Below are positions 53,954 to 62,321 of a DNA stretch of 64,000 bases, one piece after another (position 1 is the first letter of the stretch; each line of letters starts with the position of its first letter). The notes under the pieces are model-generated. The model saw only the letters and a list, made by a program, of their open reading frames with translations. It made no database searches and had not been told where the DNA came from. The position numbers and the translations under genes were made by a program. The DNA comes from Streptomyces varsoviensis (lineage in GTDB: Bacteria > Actinomycetota > Actinomycetes > Streptomycetales > Streptomycetaceae), in NCBI RefSeq assembly GCF_000718635.1, contig NZ_JOBF01000016.1:62001-126000 (forward strand), given 5' to 3'.

Positions 53954-55732
53954 ATGATCACTTCCCATGCGCCACCGGCCAAGGAGGCGACTGGTGAACC
54001 CACCGCCGCCACCCGCCACTTATGCACCGGCGTGTACGTGGACGAACGATTCCGAGACCTCGTGATCAAAGAGGTCTGCACCACACCGCACCGGAGGGTC
54101 GCCCCGTCCTACGGGTTCGACATCGTTCCCGTCATGCGCCACGCGTGGCGGGCCGCGGCACTGACCGCGTCCGTCCGCATGGCCGTGGTGGGGGCAGTAG
54201 TCGTCCCGGCGCTCGCCGGTGCGCTGCCCGCCGCCCTTCTCATCGCCTGCGGCCTCGCCCTCCTGTGGCTGCTCCACCTGACCACACTGGTACGGGAAAT
54301 GGAGCGGGAGATGGAACGGGAACCGGCCTCCAGGCGGAAGTCCGAACGCCGCGGCCTGGGACCGGCCCTGGGGCGCCGCCCGCCCCGCCTCGCCACCCTG
54401 CTCCTACCGCAGACGCTGCTCCTACTGCGGAGGAAGGCCGAGAAGGCACGCGCGCGCAAACGGCTCGGTGCCATCGCCCTGTCCCTCACCCTCACCGCTC
54501 TGACCATCGCGCTCTTCCATCCGGGCCATGCCGTTTCGGCCCTCCGCGTGGCCATGGGAATCGCGCTTCTGTGCCTCGCCGTCGGAGCGTCGCGCCAGCT
54601 CATCCTCAACCGCATTCTGTGTACGCCGAGGCTGCGCCCCGTACGTCTGTCCCGCCGGGAGCACGCGGCGGACATACAGCAGGAGCATGTATGTGCCGTA
54701 TATCGCCGCCCTCGTCACAGCGAGGACGACGAGGACGACCTCACCAGGTTCACGCTCTTCGGGGAAGAATCACCGTTCATCGGGGCCGGCGAACTCGTCT
54801 ACCAGTGGAATCCGCCGATGAGCATCCAATTGCTCCGCCCCAGTGAGGAGGAAGACACACCGCTTCACGAGCTCGAGCACCCCGTACCGCCTTTCCAAGC
54901 CCACGAACTGGTCGATTACCTGCGCGAGGCGGTTCAGCTACTGGACACCGATGAGCAGGGCGTACGGCTCCCCGCCCAGGTCCGCGACCGCGTCTACATA
55001 GCGGAAACCGACGTGGCGGTGGACCGTGCCCTCCTTCCGTCGGAATTCAGCGCGGCCGAGCTGCGGGCCATCATCGATACGCCCGGCTCCAAGCAGCACC
55101 ACTTCCTCGAAGTGATCACCCCTGCGGAGGGGGCGGAGTTCGTCGCGACCGTCCTGCTGCATGTCAGCCTGCAGGGGCGAACGCTGAGCATCTCCACGGC
55201 GGCGTGCGTGCTCGCCCACACACCGAGGTCGTTCCAGCGCACCGCGGAATTCGGCCACCACGGAGCCATAGCCGTTCTCTGGGCCGCGCTCCGTGAACTG
55301 GTCGCCCTGCCCTCCGAGATCCACCGCTCGTGGCGGATCGCCCACTACCTCTACACCGTGGGCAAGGCCGCCGTACTCCCCCGCGATCTCACCTCCACAC
55401 CGATCCGGAATGTGCTGATCGGCAGCCGACTGAGCGTCCGGGAGAAGTCGGCCCAGGCCTGGTCGAAAATCCAGTTGGAGAAGAGCGACATCCTGGGCCG
55501 GATGAAGACGATCGAGCAGCGGCTGCTGCATGCCGCGGGCGACTTCCTGTACTCCAAGGACGTGGACATATCCGAGTTCAACTCCCGCGCGCTCAAAATC
55601 ATCAACAGCGGCATCTTCAGCTTCGGTGACAACAACAGCTTCAACAACAACGCCGTGGGCAACGCGGCTCAGGTCGGCGCTGACGCGAGCCAGCCGGCGG
55701 GACCCCACCACAGCAGCGGAGAGAGCCAGTGA
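53954..55732 (+). CDS. Membrane protein with C-terminal Asn-rich motif, putative sensor of a conflict system
   Basis: A 592-residue protein of a family I cannot name. A short N-terminal cytosolic part (YVDERFRDLVIKEVCTTPHR) is followed by two hydrophobic hairpins at about 68-115 and 172-220, then a 370-residue soluble domain with no recognised catalytic motif. The last 35 residues contain GIFSFGDNNSFNNNAVG+NAAQV, closely matching the first residues of the nucleosidase encoded next. It has no ATPase domain, so it is not a classical NLR. The ATG 53954 has AGGGGCAG upstream. The gene is the first of the operon behind the palindrome-covered promoter and overlaps the next gene by four bases. Confidence 0.7.
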   Translation: MITSHAPPAKEATGEPTAATRHLCTGVYVDERFRDLVIKEVCTTPHRRVAPSYGFDIVPVMRHAWRAAALTASVRMAVVGAVVVPALAGALPAALLIACGLALLWLLHLTTLVREMEREMEREPASRRKSERRGLGPALGRRPPRLATLLLPQTLLLLRRKAEKARARKRLGAIALSLTLTALTIALFHPGHAVSALRVAMGIALLCLAVGASRQLILNRILCTPRLRPVRLSRREHAADIQQEHVCAVYRRPRHSEDDEDDLTRFTLFGEESPFIGAGELVYQWNPPMSIQLLRPSEEEDTPLHELEHPVPPFQAHELVDYLREAVQLLDTDEQGVRLPAQVRDRVYIAETDVAVDRALLPSEFSAAELRAIIDTPGSKQHHFLEVITPAEGAEFVATVLLHVSLQGRTLSISTAACVLAHTPRSFQRTAEFGHHGAIAVLWAALRELVALPSEIHRSWRIAHYLYTVGKAAVLPRDLTSTPIRNVLIGSRLSVREKSAQAWSKIQLEKSDILGRMKTIEQRLLHAAGDFLYSKDVDISEFNSRALKIINSGIFSFGDNNSFNNNAVGNAAQVGADASQPAGPHHSSGESQ

Positions 55733-56649
55733 AGAACAACCGAGGAATCGCCAGCCGTGGCGACAACAACAACTTCAGCAACAACGCCGTTGGAGAACAC
55801 GCCCGCGTATCCGTGACCGCCCCCTCGTACGGCACGGACACGGCCGCCGCCACCGACGGCGAGGCGGCCGATCCGACTGCCACATGGGACGTCGGCGTGG
55901 TCACGATCCTCAGCGAGGAACTGCGGTCCGTGGTGGACGAGTTGGGTTTGAAGCGCTTCAAGAAACCTGGTGGGCTCTATTTCTATCAGGGTGAGCACAC
56001 CACGCCGGAATCGACGCTGCGCATCGTGGCCACCCAGACCCAGAGTCAGGGGCAGCGATCCGCGATGGCCGCCTTGGAGAACCTGCGCCGCCATTACGAT
56101 CCGCGGCTCTGGGCGCTGGTCGGCGTGGGAGGCGGAATCCATGACGAGCACGCCCGCATCGGCAACGTCATCGTCTCCACCGATGTCGTCTACTACGAGA
56201 ATCGCAAGATCAATCCGCGTGGGAACGTCCGTCGCCGCGGGGAGCACCGGCAGGCGCCGGCAGCGGTCGTCCACGGCGTGAACGCCTTTTTCGCCGAACA
56301 CGGAACCCCCGCACGCGTGGGCCCTCAGCCCCCCGCGCCCGCCATGGAGGAGTTCGAGGTCTATCCGGGGGTGATCGGCTCGGGTGAGGCCGTCATCGCC
56401 GACCGCGAGAGCGATATCCGTGACTACCTCACCGGCTATCACGAGAAGGTACTGGCAGTGGACATGGAAGCCGGTGGCCTGAGCCAGTACTGGCAGGAGA
56501 ACTCCGTCCACGGCCCGGCCAACCCCGGTTGGATCGTCATCCGCGGCGTATCCGACAACGCCGACGAGAAAAAGGGCCACGGACACCACGAGCGCGCGGC
56601 CAGGAACGCCGCGCAGATTCTGCGGCGCCTTCTGCCGTACCTCTGCTGA
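55729..56649 (+). CDS. Nucleoside-phosphorylase/nucleosidase-fold effector with N-terminal Asn-rich motif
   Basis: A 306-residue protein. Residues 5-24 (RGIASRGDNNNFSNNAVGEH) match the C-terminal motif of the preceding membrane protein. From about residue 45 it is a PNP_UDP-superfamily domain. It opens DVGVVTILSEELRSVVDELG; the phosphate/base-site strand is ALVGVGGGIHDEHARIGNVI; the ribose-site strand VLAVDMEAGGLSQYW has the conserved Met-Glu; and WIVIRGVSDNADEKKGHG carries the catalytic Asp. These match MTA/SAH nucleosidase-like proteins, and the same domain is the N-terminal effector of many fungal NLRs. It would cleave or phosphorolyse an N-glycosidic bond of a nucleoside or nucleotide. 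GTG 55729 overlaps the previous stop. Confidence 0.82.
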   Translation: MKNNRGIASRGDNNNFSNNAVGEHARVSVTAPSYGTDTAAATDGEAADPTATWDVGVVTILSEELRSVVDELGLKRFKKPGGLYFYQGEHTTPESTLRIVATQTQSQGQRSAMAALENLRRHYDPRLWALVGVGGGIHDEHARIGNVIVSTDVVYYENRKINPRGNVRRRGEHRQAPAAVVHGVNAFFAEHGTPARVGPQPPAPAMEEFEVYPGVIGSGEAVIADRESDIRDYLTGYHEKVLAVDMEAGGLSQYWQENSVHGPANPGWIVIRGVSDNADEKKGHGHHERAARNAAQILRRLLPYLC

Positions 56650-56697
56650 CCGCGAAGCCGAACATCGAGATCCCTCAATCACAGGGAGATGGCTCGT

Positions 56698-57363
56698 ATG
56701 ACCGCATTTCTTTTAGGAATCGTCAGCTCGCTGGCGGCCAGCGCGATCGTGCTCGTCCTCGGCCTCCTGCGCGGCTCACGCCCCCTGTGGTGGCTGGTCA
56801 CCGCCTGCTCCTGGCTGTCCGGCACCGGAATCAGCCGCGTCTACCGCCATCAGTCCTCCGCCGAGCAGGACATCGCCCACGACCTCGGCCGCGCGCGCTG
56901 GATCAAGGTTCTGGCAGGACGCGGAAACATACTCACCAGCGAGGTCTTCGCTCCCCTGTGGTCGGGAGAGCTGTCCCCGGAGTCCGTCCACGTCCTGCTG
57001 CCCGACCCGCGCCCGCGAGACGACTCGTGGCTCGACCGGCGCTCACACGACGTGCGCCGATTCGACCCCGGCTACACCCCGGACCTGCTGAGGAACCAGG
57101 TACGGGCCAACATGGCCTACCTGTCCCGGGCGGCCCGCCCACCCCGCGACTTCGAGCTCCGCAGCTTCAACCTCCCCAACACCTGCCGCGTGATCGCCAC
57201 GGACCGGGTCGCCTACCTCACCTTCTACAGCAGCACCGCCCACGGCAGGAACTCCCCCTGCCTGTACGCCCGCGCCCCCGGCCTCCTGTACTCCATAGCC
57301 CTGCAGCAGTTCGACACAGCCTGGACCAACAGCTCCCCCGCCCTCCCGGCAACGCTCCCCTGA
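56698..57363 (+). CDS. Membrane-anchored protein with a PLD-like domain lacking HKD
   Basis: A 221-residue protein, third gene of the operon. One or two hydrophobic segments (TAFLLGIVSSLAASAIVLVL and a Trp-rich one to about residue 42) anchor it. The soluble part has RWIKVLAGRGNILTSEVFAPL, VHVLLPDPRPRDDSW, and near the end DRVAYLTFYSSTAHGRNSPC. This resembles the divergent phospholipase-D-like domains found in conflict-type loci but without HxK motifs, so it may bind rather than cut. I took ATG 56698 because AGGGAG is nine bases upstream; ATG 56689 adds three residues. It follows the nucleosidase gene by 48 bases, so co-transcription is likely. Confidence 0.62.
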   Translation: MTAFLLGIVSSLAASAIVLVLGLLRGSRPLWWLVTACSWLSGTGISRVYRHQSSAEQDIAHDLGRARWIKVLAGRGNILTSEVFAPLWSGELSPESVHVLLPDPRPRDDSWLDRRSHDVRRFDPGYTPDLLRNQVRANMAYLSRAARPPRDFELRSFNLPNTCRVIATDRVAYLTFYSSTAHGRNSPCLYARAPGLLYSIALQQFDTAWTNSSPALPATLP

Positions 57364-57401
57364 GCCGGGGGCAGGGGCGGAGGCAGGGGTGAGCGAGGTG
57401 G

Positions 57402-57488
57402 TCAGGACTCGATGGCGTAGACGCCCGCGCGGGCCGCGGTCGCCGCGGCCTGTGCGGCCTGGTCGGCGGCCGACTCGTCGAGAAGCAT
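57402..57488 (-). pseudogene. Short C-terminal gene fragment
   Basis: A 28-codon minus-strand reading frame ending VYAIES and a stop has clean codon use for an Ala-rich C-terminal helix (DESAADQAAQAAATAARAG) but no room for a gene. It directly abuts the aldo/keto reductase remnant, so it looks like the tail of a lost gene. Confidence 0.4.
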
Positions 57489-57491
57489 CGG

Positions 57492-57656
57492 AACCAGGTG
57501 TTGATCTCGACCAAGTCCGGGCTGCCGACCGGCGGCGGGCCGCGCGACGGGGGAACTTCGCGGTCCCGGCTGATCGCCTCGGTCGACGCGGCCCTGCGCG
57601 CCGGCTCGGCACCGATCGCATCGGAAGGCGCCCGCCTCAACCCACCGCTCGTGTGA
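57492..57656 (+). pseudogene. Aldo/keto reductase fragment, frameshifted
   Basis: The frame NQVLISTKSGLPTGGGPRDG followed by TSRSRLIASVDAALR matches the segment of NADPH-dependent aldo/keto reductases around the catalytic Lys (STK). After ALR the expected RLGTDRI is found only by skipping two bases (CGGCTCGGCACCGATCGCATC, 57603-57623, is in another frame). The original frame runs into TGA at 57654. The rest of the barrel is absent on both sides. It is a decayed remnant beside the conflict operon. Confidence 0.7.
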
Positions 57657-57887
57657 CGGCTCTGGCCCACCGGCCCCCCGGCCCCGGGGCCTTGAGGCTG
57701 CGGCAGGTCAACGCACCGCGTTCGTATTGGGGTTCGGGCCAACCGGAATGCGGCTCAGTGGTGCCAGCACCACCCCCGATTCGGGGCTTGGGCCGACTGC
57801 TTCATGGGTGGCCGGGGAGGAGGGTTACTGCTGTCGCCGCAAGTGCGGTTGATGAAGCGGGTGTTGGTGACAGGACGGGGAGACGTG
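57657..57887. promoter_or_regulatory. Upstream region of the carotenoid oxygenase gene
   Basis: These 231 bases follow the reductase remnant and lead to the oxygenase gene. A perfect hairpin GTGGTGC-CA-GCACCAC lies at 57758-57773 and may end transcription from the left or bind a regulator. No good -35/-10 pair was seen. A GACGGGGAGACG ribosome region precedes ATG 57888. Confidence 0.35.
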
Positions 57888-59408
57888 ATGGCCAGTCATA
57901 CACGGCGGAGGATTCTCAAGGGCGCCGCGGTCGCGGCGGCGGGCGGTGTGGTCGGGAGCGGGCTCGGGTCCGGGTTCTTCGCGGCCGCGGCGCAGGCGAG
58001 CGCTGCGTCGGGGAAGAAGGGCGTATCGGGGGGTAGCGGCGCGAGGCCGTTTTTGGAGGGGGCCTTCGCGCCGGCCACCGAGGAGTTGACCGCGTTTGAT
58101 CTCAAGGTGACCGGCCGTATTCCGCGGGACTTGGACGGCCGCTACCTGCGCAACGGACCGAACGCCCTGGGCCTGGAGGATGTCCGCGCCCACCACTGGA
58201 TGCTCGGCGACGGAATGGTGCACGGGGTCCGGCTGCGCGGCGGGCGCGCGGAGTGGTACCGCAACCGCTGGGTGCGCTCCTCGCAGGTGGCGGCGAAGCT
58301 GGGCGAGAAGTACCCCGGCCCGGTACCGCCCGACGACTTCGCGTGCAACACGCACGTGATCCCGTACAAGGGCCGCGTCCTGGCGATGCAGGAGAGCGGG
58401 CCGCTGCCGTACGAACTGGACGGCGAGCTGAACACCGTGCGCCCGTACGACTTCCGCTCCACGCTCAAGGGCACGTTCACCGCGCACACCAAGTACGACG
58501 CGGCGGCCGACGAGCTGCACGCGATCACGTACTACCCCACCTGGGACCATGTGCGGCACATCATGATCGACCGGACCGGCCGGGTGGCGCGGACCACGCG
58601 GGTGCCCGTCGCGGACGCGCCGATGATGCACGACTTCGCGCTCACCGAGAAGTACGTGGTGATCGTCGACCTGCCGATCACCTTCGACGCTGCCGCCGCG
58701 GAGGCGGGCGCGATCGTGCCGTACGTATGGAACGACAAACACCCCATGCGTATAGGGCTGTTGCCGCGCACCGGCGGCGTCACGCGCTGGTTCGAGATCG
58801 ACCCGGTGTACTACTCGCACACGCTCAACGCGTACGACCAGGGCGACACGGTCGTGATGGAGTACATCGGGTTCCCCGCGCCGTTCTACGCCGCCGGCCG
58901 CGGCATGGGCGGGCCCTGTGCCACCGGGTCGCCGACGCTGGACCGCTGGACCATCGATCGGCGCGCGGGCCGGGTACGGAGCGACCGCCTGGACGACCGG
59001 CCCCAGGAGTTCCCCCGCATCAACGAAGCCCTCGTCTCACGCCGCCACCGCTACGCCTACACCGCGAGCGCGGCCGAGATGTGGCGCGCGTACGAGACCA
59101 TCGACGGCGTACCGCCGGACGAGAAGTTCACCAACTACCTGATCAAGCACGACATGCTGCGCGGCAGCAGGCAGCTCACCCGCTTCCCCGGCGGCGCGGC
59201 GGTCAGCGAGCCGGTGTTCGTACCGCGGCGCGGGGCGCGCGACGAGGACGACGGTTACGTGCTGTCGTACGTGAACGACCCCGAGCGCGGCGCGACCGAC
59301 CTGGTCATCCTCTCGGCCCAGGACTTCGGCGGCCGCCCACTCGCCCGTATCCACCTCCCCGGCCGGGTCCCGCTGGGCTTCCACGGCAGTTGGGTTCCGG
59401 ACGCCTAG
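57888..59408 (+). CDS. Tat-exported carotenoid oxygenase family protein
   Basis: A 506-residue non-haem iron oxygenase of the carotenoid/apocarotenoid/stilbene-cleaving family. The N-terminus ASHTRRRILKGAAVAAAGG is a twin-arginine signal, so the protein is folded before export, as iron proteins often are. The beta-propeller has GRYLRNGPNAL and HHWMLGDGMVHGV, and iron-ligand histidines are expected in TFTAHTKYD, ADAPMMHDFALT, and the C-terminal LGFHGSWVPDA. Substrate is unknown. I chose ATG 57888 because it places the Tat motif at the proper distance; ATG 57852 is an alternative. It is convergent with the AraC gene, with a 50-base gap. Confidence 0.88.
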   Translation: MASHTRRRILKGAAVAAAGGVVGSGLGSGFFAAAAQASAASGKKGVSGGSGARPFLEGAFAPATEELTAFDLKVTGRIPRDLDGRYLRNGPNALGLEDVRAHHWMLGDGMVHGVRLRGGRAEWYRNRWVRSSQVAAKLGEKYPGPVPPDDFACNTHVIPYKGRVLAMQESGPLPYELDGELNTVRPYDFRSTLKGTFTAHTKYDAAADELHAITYYPTWDHVRHIMIDRTGRVARTTRVPVADAPMMHDFALTEKYVVIVDLPITFDAAAAEAGAIVPYVWNDKHPMRIGLLPRTGGVTRWFEIDPVYYSHTLNAYDQGDTVVMEYIGFPAPFYAAGRGMGGPCATGSPTLDRWTIDRRAGRVRSDRLDDRPQEFPRINEALVSRRHRYAYTASAAEMWRAYETIDGVPPDEKFTNYLIKHDMLRGSRQLTRFPGGAAVSEPVFVPRRGARDEDDGYVLSYVNDPERGATDLVILSAQDFGGRPLARIHLPGRVPLGFHGSWVPDA

Positions 59409-59458
59409 CCTTCGCGGCGGCGGGGGGCAGCGCTAGCGGAGGCGGAGGCCGGCGCCGG

Positions 59459-60430
59459 CTACCGGCGCGCGGCGGGGGTCTCGGCGAACCGCTTCTTGTA
59501 CGCCTTGATGAAATGGCTGCTGTCGGCGAAGTGCCAGCGGGCGGCGATCTCGGACACGGTCAGGCGGGTCGACGCCAGCTCCGCCCTGGCGCGTTCGAGA
59601 CGGCGTTCGCGGACGTAACCCATGACCGACGGCCCGGCCCCTTGGCCGAAGGCGCGGTAGAGGGTGCGGACGGATACGTTCAGGGCCGCCGCGATCCCCC
59701 GGGGGTCGAGGTCGGGGTCGGCGAGCAGCCGGGACTCTATGTGGTCCATCGCCGCTCCGCGGAGCGCGGGCGCGACCTCCGCGTCATCGATGACCTGGTC
59801 GTTCATCAGCCCTCGGAACAGTTCCAGCGTCGCGTTACGGGCGGCCGCGACGGCTGCGGCACCGAGTCCGTCCGACAGTTCCGTCCAGAGACGGAGCTGG
59901 GCGAGCAGAAGCGCCGCGGCGGGCGACGACTGTGCCGCGGTGACCGCTCGCGTGTTCGCCGGGAAGCGGACCTCGCTCGCGGGAACGGTCAGGGCCACCG
60001 CCCGCGTGCCCCGGGCGACCTCGAACGCCCACGGCTCCTCGTTCCTGCGGGCGCACAGCGTTCCGGCCCCCGCCGTGGTCCGCCGGCCCCCCGCGGTGAA
60101 GCGCCACGCACCATTGAGCGTCACACTTGTCACGATCTGGTCCTCCAGGTGCCCGCCCGGACCGCCGGTGGTCCCCGCGACCGCGTCGCTGTACTGGTCC
60201 TCAAGGGACAGATCGAGCATGTATTGCTTGCAGATGCGAACGCGGTACGCCCCTTCGCTGCGCCGCGGCAGCCGGATGGGTGGAACCGGCACCCTCTCGC
60301 CCCCCTGATGCCGCCACTCCTTGTGCAGCACACGGTTCCGGTTCTCGTTCGCGTACGGCACGGTGATGTCGACCACTGGCGCGGAGGGGTTCCCGATCCG
60401 CCAAGGAGACACGCCGCCTTCGGTACTCAT
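59459..60430 (-). CDS. AraC-family transcriptional regulator
   Basis: A 323-residue regulator. The N-terminal two-thirds resemble an AraC/NphR-type ligand-binding beta-barrel. The C-terminal double HTH is clear in PRGIAAALNVSVRTLYRAFG and VMGYVRERRLERARAELAS, then LTVSEIAARWHFADSSHFIK+AYKKRF. ATG 60430 opens MSTEGGVSPW. It is divergent from the FAD monooxygenase gene across a 430-base gap that carries direct repeats, so that gene is its likely target. Confidence 0.88.
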   Translation of the reverse strand: MSTEGGVSPWRIGNPSAPVVDITVPYANENRNRVLHKEWRHQGGERVPVPPIRLPRRSEGAYRVRICKQYMLDLSLEDQYSDAVAGTTGGPGGHLEDQIVTSVTLNGAWRFTAGGRRTTAGAGTLCARRNEEPWAFEVARGTRAVALTVPASEVRFPANTRAVTAAQSSPAAALLLAQLRLWTELSDGLGAAAVAAARNATLELFRGLMNDQVIDDAEVAPALRGAAMDHIESRLLADPDLDPRGIAAALNVSVRTLYRAFGQGAGPSVMGYVRERRLERARAELASTRLTVSEIAARWHFADSSHFIKAYKKRFAETPAARR

Positions 60431-60860
60431 CCGGAAAAGATATGCCCCGCCCTGGTCACCGGTCCGGCCTGGTCACCGCCCGGCCGGGCTCACTCGCTGT
60501 GCGGTATGGGGAGTCGTACGGCCCCCCCACCGCCCCGGACCGCAGGTGGCACAGGTGGCACGGAAGTACAACGCACAGGGCCGATGGGTACAAGCCACCG
60601 GCGGCCGAGCCTTGTGATCATGGCGGGGCGCCTGCTCTCCCCCCGGCGCGGGCAGATTCTCCTTCCCGGCACGAGCACGTTCTCCTCCCGGTACGAGCAG
60701 ATCTTCTCCCGGGACGAGCAGGTGTCGGCGGACCTTCGGCCGACCTTCGGGGCCCTTGGGCAGTCCTTCGGGTCCTGGTTACGGCCCCGGCCGTGGCCCC
60801 GGCTGTCTGAGCGCTGGTCCGCCTGGTCACATCTACCGCCTTCACCAACTGGAGTATCCG
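60431..60860. promoter_or_regulatory. Divergent AraC/monooxygenase region with about 23-bp direct repeats
   Basis: This 430-base gap has no gene. At 60657-60724 three tandem direct repeats of 21-24 bp share TTCTCC-TCCCGG-ACGAGCA, and a fourth, weaker copy precedes them from about 60634. Direct repeats of this spacing next to an AraC regulator could be its binding sites. The monooxygenase starts at GTG 60861 with CTGGAG six bases upstream. Confidence 0.5.
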
Positions 60861-62321
60861 GTGTCCGAATCCGTGGTGACTCTCTTCGAGAGTCTCGTTG
60901 GCGCTGAGCCGCCGCACGACGCGTCCGTTCTGTTCGACACGGCGTGCGTGATGGGCGGGAGTATCGCGGGGCTCCTCGCGGCACGGGTGCTCTCCGATCG
61001 CGCGCGCGAAGTCGTGATCGTCGAGCCCGACGACATCTCGGCGGAGACCGGGACGCGCTCCGGGGTGCCCCAGGACCAGCAGGTGCACACCCTGCTGCCG
61101 GCGGGCCGGCTGTGGATCGAGCGGTGGCTCCCCGGCGTCACCCAGGAGGCGCAGGAGCGGGGCGCCTCCCTCTGCGGTCCCGACCAGACACTCGTCACCT
61201 ACGACGGGGTCCGGATGGCACCGGACGGCGTGGACCACCATCTCCTCGCGCTCGGGCGTCCGCTGCTGGAAGCTCTCGTCCGGTCGCGGGTCACCGCCCT
61301 GCCCAATGTCTCGGTGCTGCGCGGGCAGGCGACCGGACTGCGGTACGCCGACGGTGCCGTCGTCGGCGTACGCGTCACCGGGCCCGGCGCGGGAGACCAG
61401 GAGCGGGCGGAGGAGGTCATAGCCGCGGACTTCGTCGTGGACGCGATGGGGCGCTCCAGCAGGCTGTCGAACTGGCTCAAGCAGGACGGTTACGACCAGC
61501 CCCGGCTCGAACGGCTCGAAGCCCCGGTCAACTACGCGACCGCCTTTTTCGAGCGTACGGAGAAGATCGCCGAGCTGGAAGCGGGGACCGTACTACAGCA
61601 GTTCACACCGCGGTACCCGTCGGGCGGGGTCTCCATCGCGGCGGCGAACGCGATCGAAGGGCAGCAGTGGCTCGTCATGCTGACGGGGTTCGGCGACCAC
61701 CGGCCGGGCAGGACGATCGAGGAGTTCCGCGCGCGCTGCGCCGAACTGCCCGCGATCTTCAAGGAAGCCACCAGCGGCGCCATCACCCGTGACGTGCGGA
61801 CGTACCGCCAGGCGGAGAGCAGGCGGCGCCATTTCGCCGAGGCCGGCCGCCTGCCGGCGCGCCTGGTCAGCGCGGGCGACGCCGTGGCGTCCTTCAATCC
61901 GGTGTACGGCCAGGGGATGAGCTCTGCCGCTCTGCACGCCTCGTGCCTGGCCTCCTACCTCGGCAGCGGCGCCGACCTCGACGCGCCCGCCACCGAGTTC
62001 TTCCGCCTTCAGCAGGTGGTCGTCGACGCGGCCTGGGCCGTGTCCGCGGGAGGTGACGCCGCCCGCCTCGACGCCGAGAGGGGCACCGAGGTGCCGGAGG
62101 AGACGCGGCAGCAGCGCCAGGCCATGGCTCAGATCATCGGCGCCATGCTGGTCGACGCGGACGTGGCACGGGCCTTCAACTACGTCTCCTTCATGCTGCG
62201 CCACCCCGGCACGCTGGCAGATCCGGAACTCTTGAAAAAGGCCGTAAAGGCCGTAAAGGCCGTGGAGTCCGTAGAGTCCGTAGAGTCCGGGGCCGCCGGC
62301 GCAGGAGCCTCGGCGAAATGA
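60861..62321 (+). CDS. FAD-dependent monooxygenase/oxidoreductase
   Basis: A 486-residue flavoprotein of the PHBH-like/halogenase-related group. The dinucleotide fold has [20 protein letters not shown] ending in acidic [26 protein letters not shown] follows. The central strand [16 protein letters not shown] and the second FAD motif [20 protein letters not shown] are clear. Substrate is unknown. The C-terminus is a KAV/ESV repeat made by 12- and 9-bp tandem units. The stop overlaps the SnoaL-like gene (ATGA), so the two proteins probably act in one pathway. The divergent AraC regulator is the likely controller. Confidence 0.84.
   Translation: MSESVVTLFESLVGAEPPHDASVLFDTACVMGGSIAGLLAARVLSDRAREVVIVEPDDISAETGTRSGVPQDQQVHTLLPAGRLWIERWLPGVTQEAQERGASLCGPDQTLVTYDGVRMAPDGVDHHLLALGRPLLEALVRSRVTALPNVSVLRGQATGLRYADGAVVGVRVTGPGAGDQERAEEVIAADFVVDAMGRSSRLSNWLKQDGYDQPRLERLEAPVNYATAFFERTEKIAELEAGTVLQQFTPRYPSGGVSIAAANAIEGQQWLVMLTGFGDHRPGRTIEEFRARCAELPAIFKEATSGAITRDVRTYRQAESRRRHFAEAGRLPARLVSAGDAVASFNPVYGQGMSSAALHASCLASYLGSGADLDAPATEFFRLQQVVVDAAWAVSAGGDAARLDAERGTEVPEETRQQRQAMAQIIGAMLVDADVARAFNYVSFMLRHPGTLADPELLKKAVKAVKAVESVESVESGAAGAGASAK

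Noticed and set aside
54614..55700. Hidden ATPase or STAND domain in the membrane protein
   Set aside because: No Walker A, Walker B or nuclease-like motif could be found in the soluble part.
58253..60907. Plus-strand 884-codon open frame
   Set aside because: It is a second frame over the carotenoid oxygenase and antisense to the AraC gene; only the repeat-bearing gap at 60634-60724 in it was worth noting.
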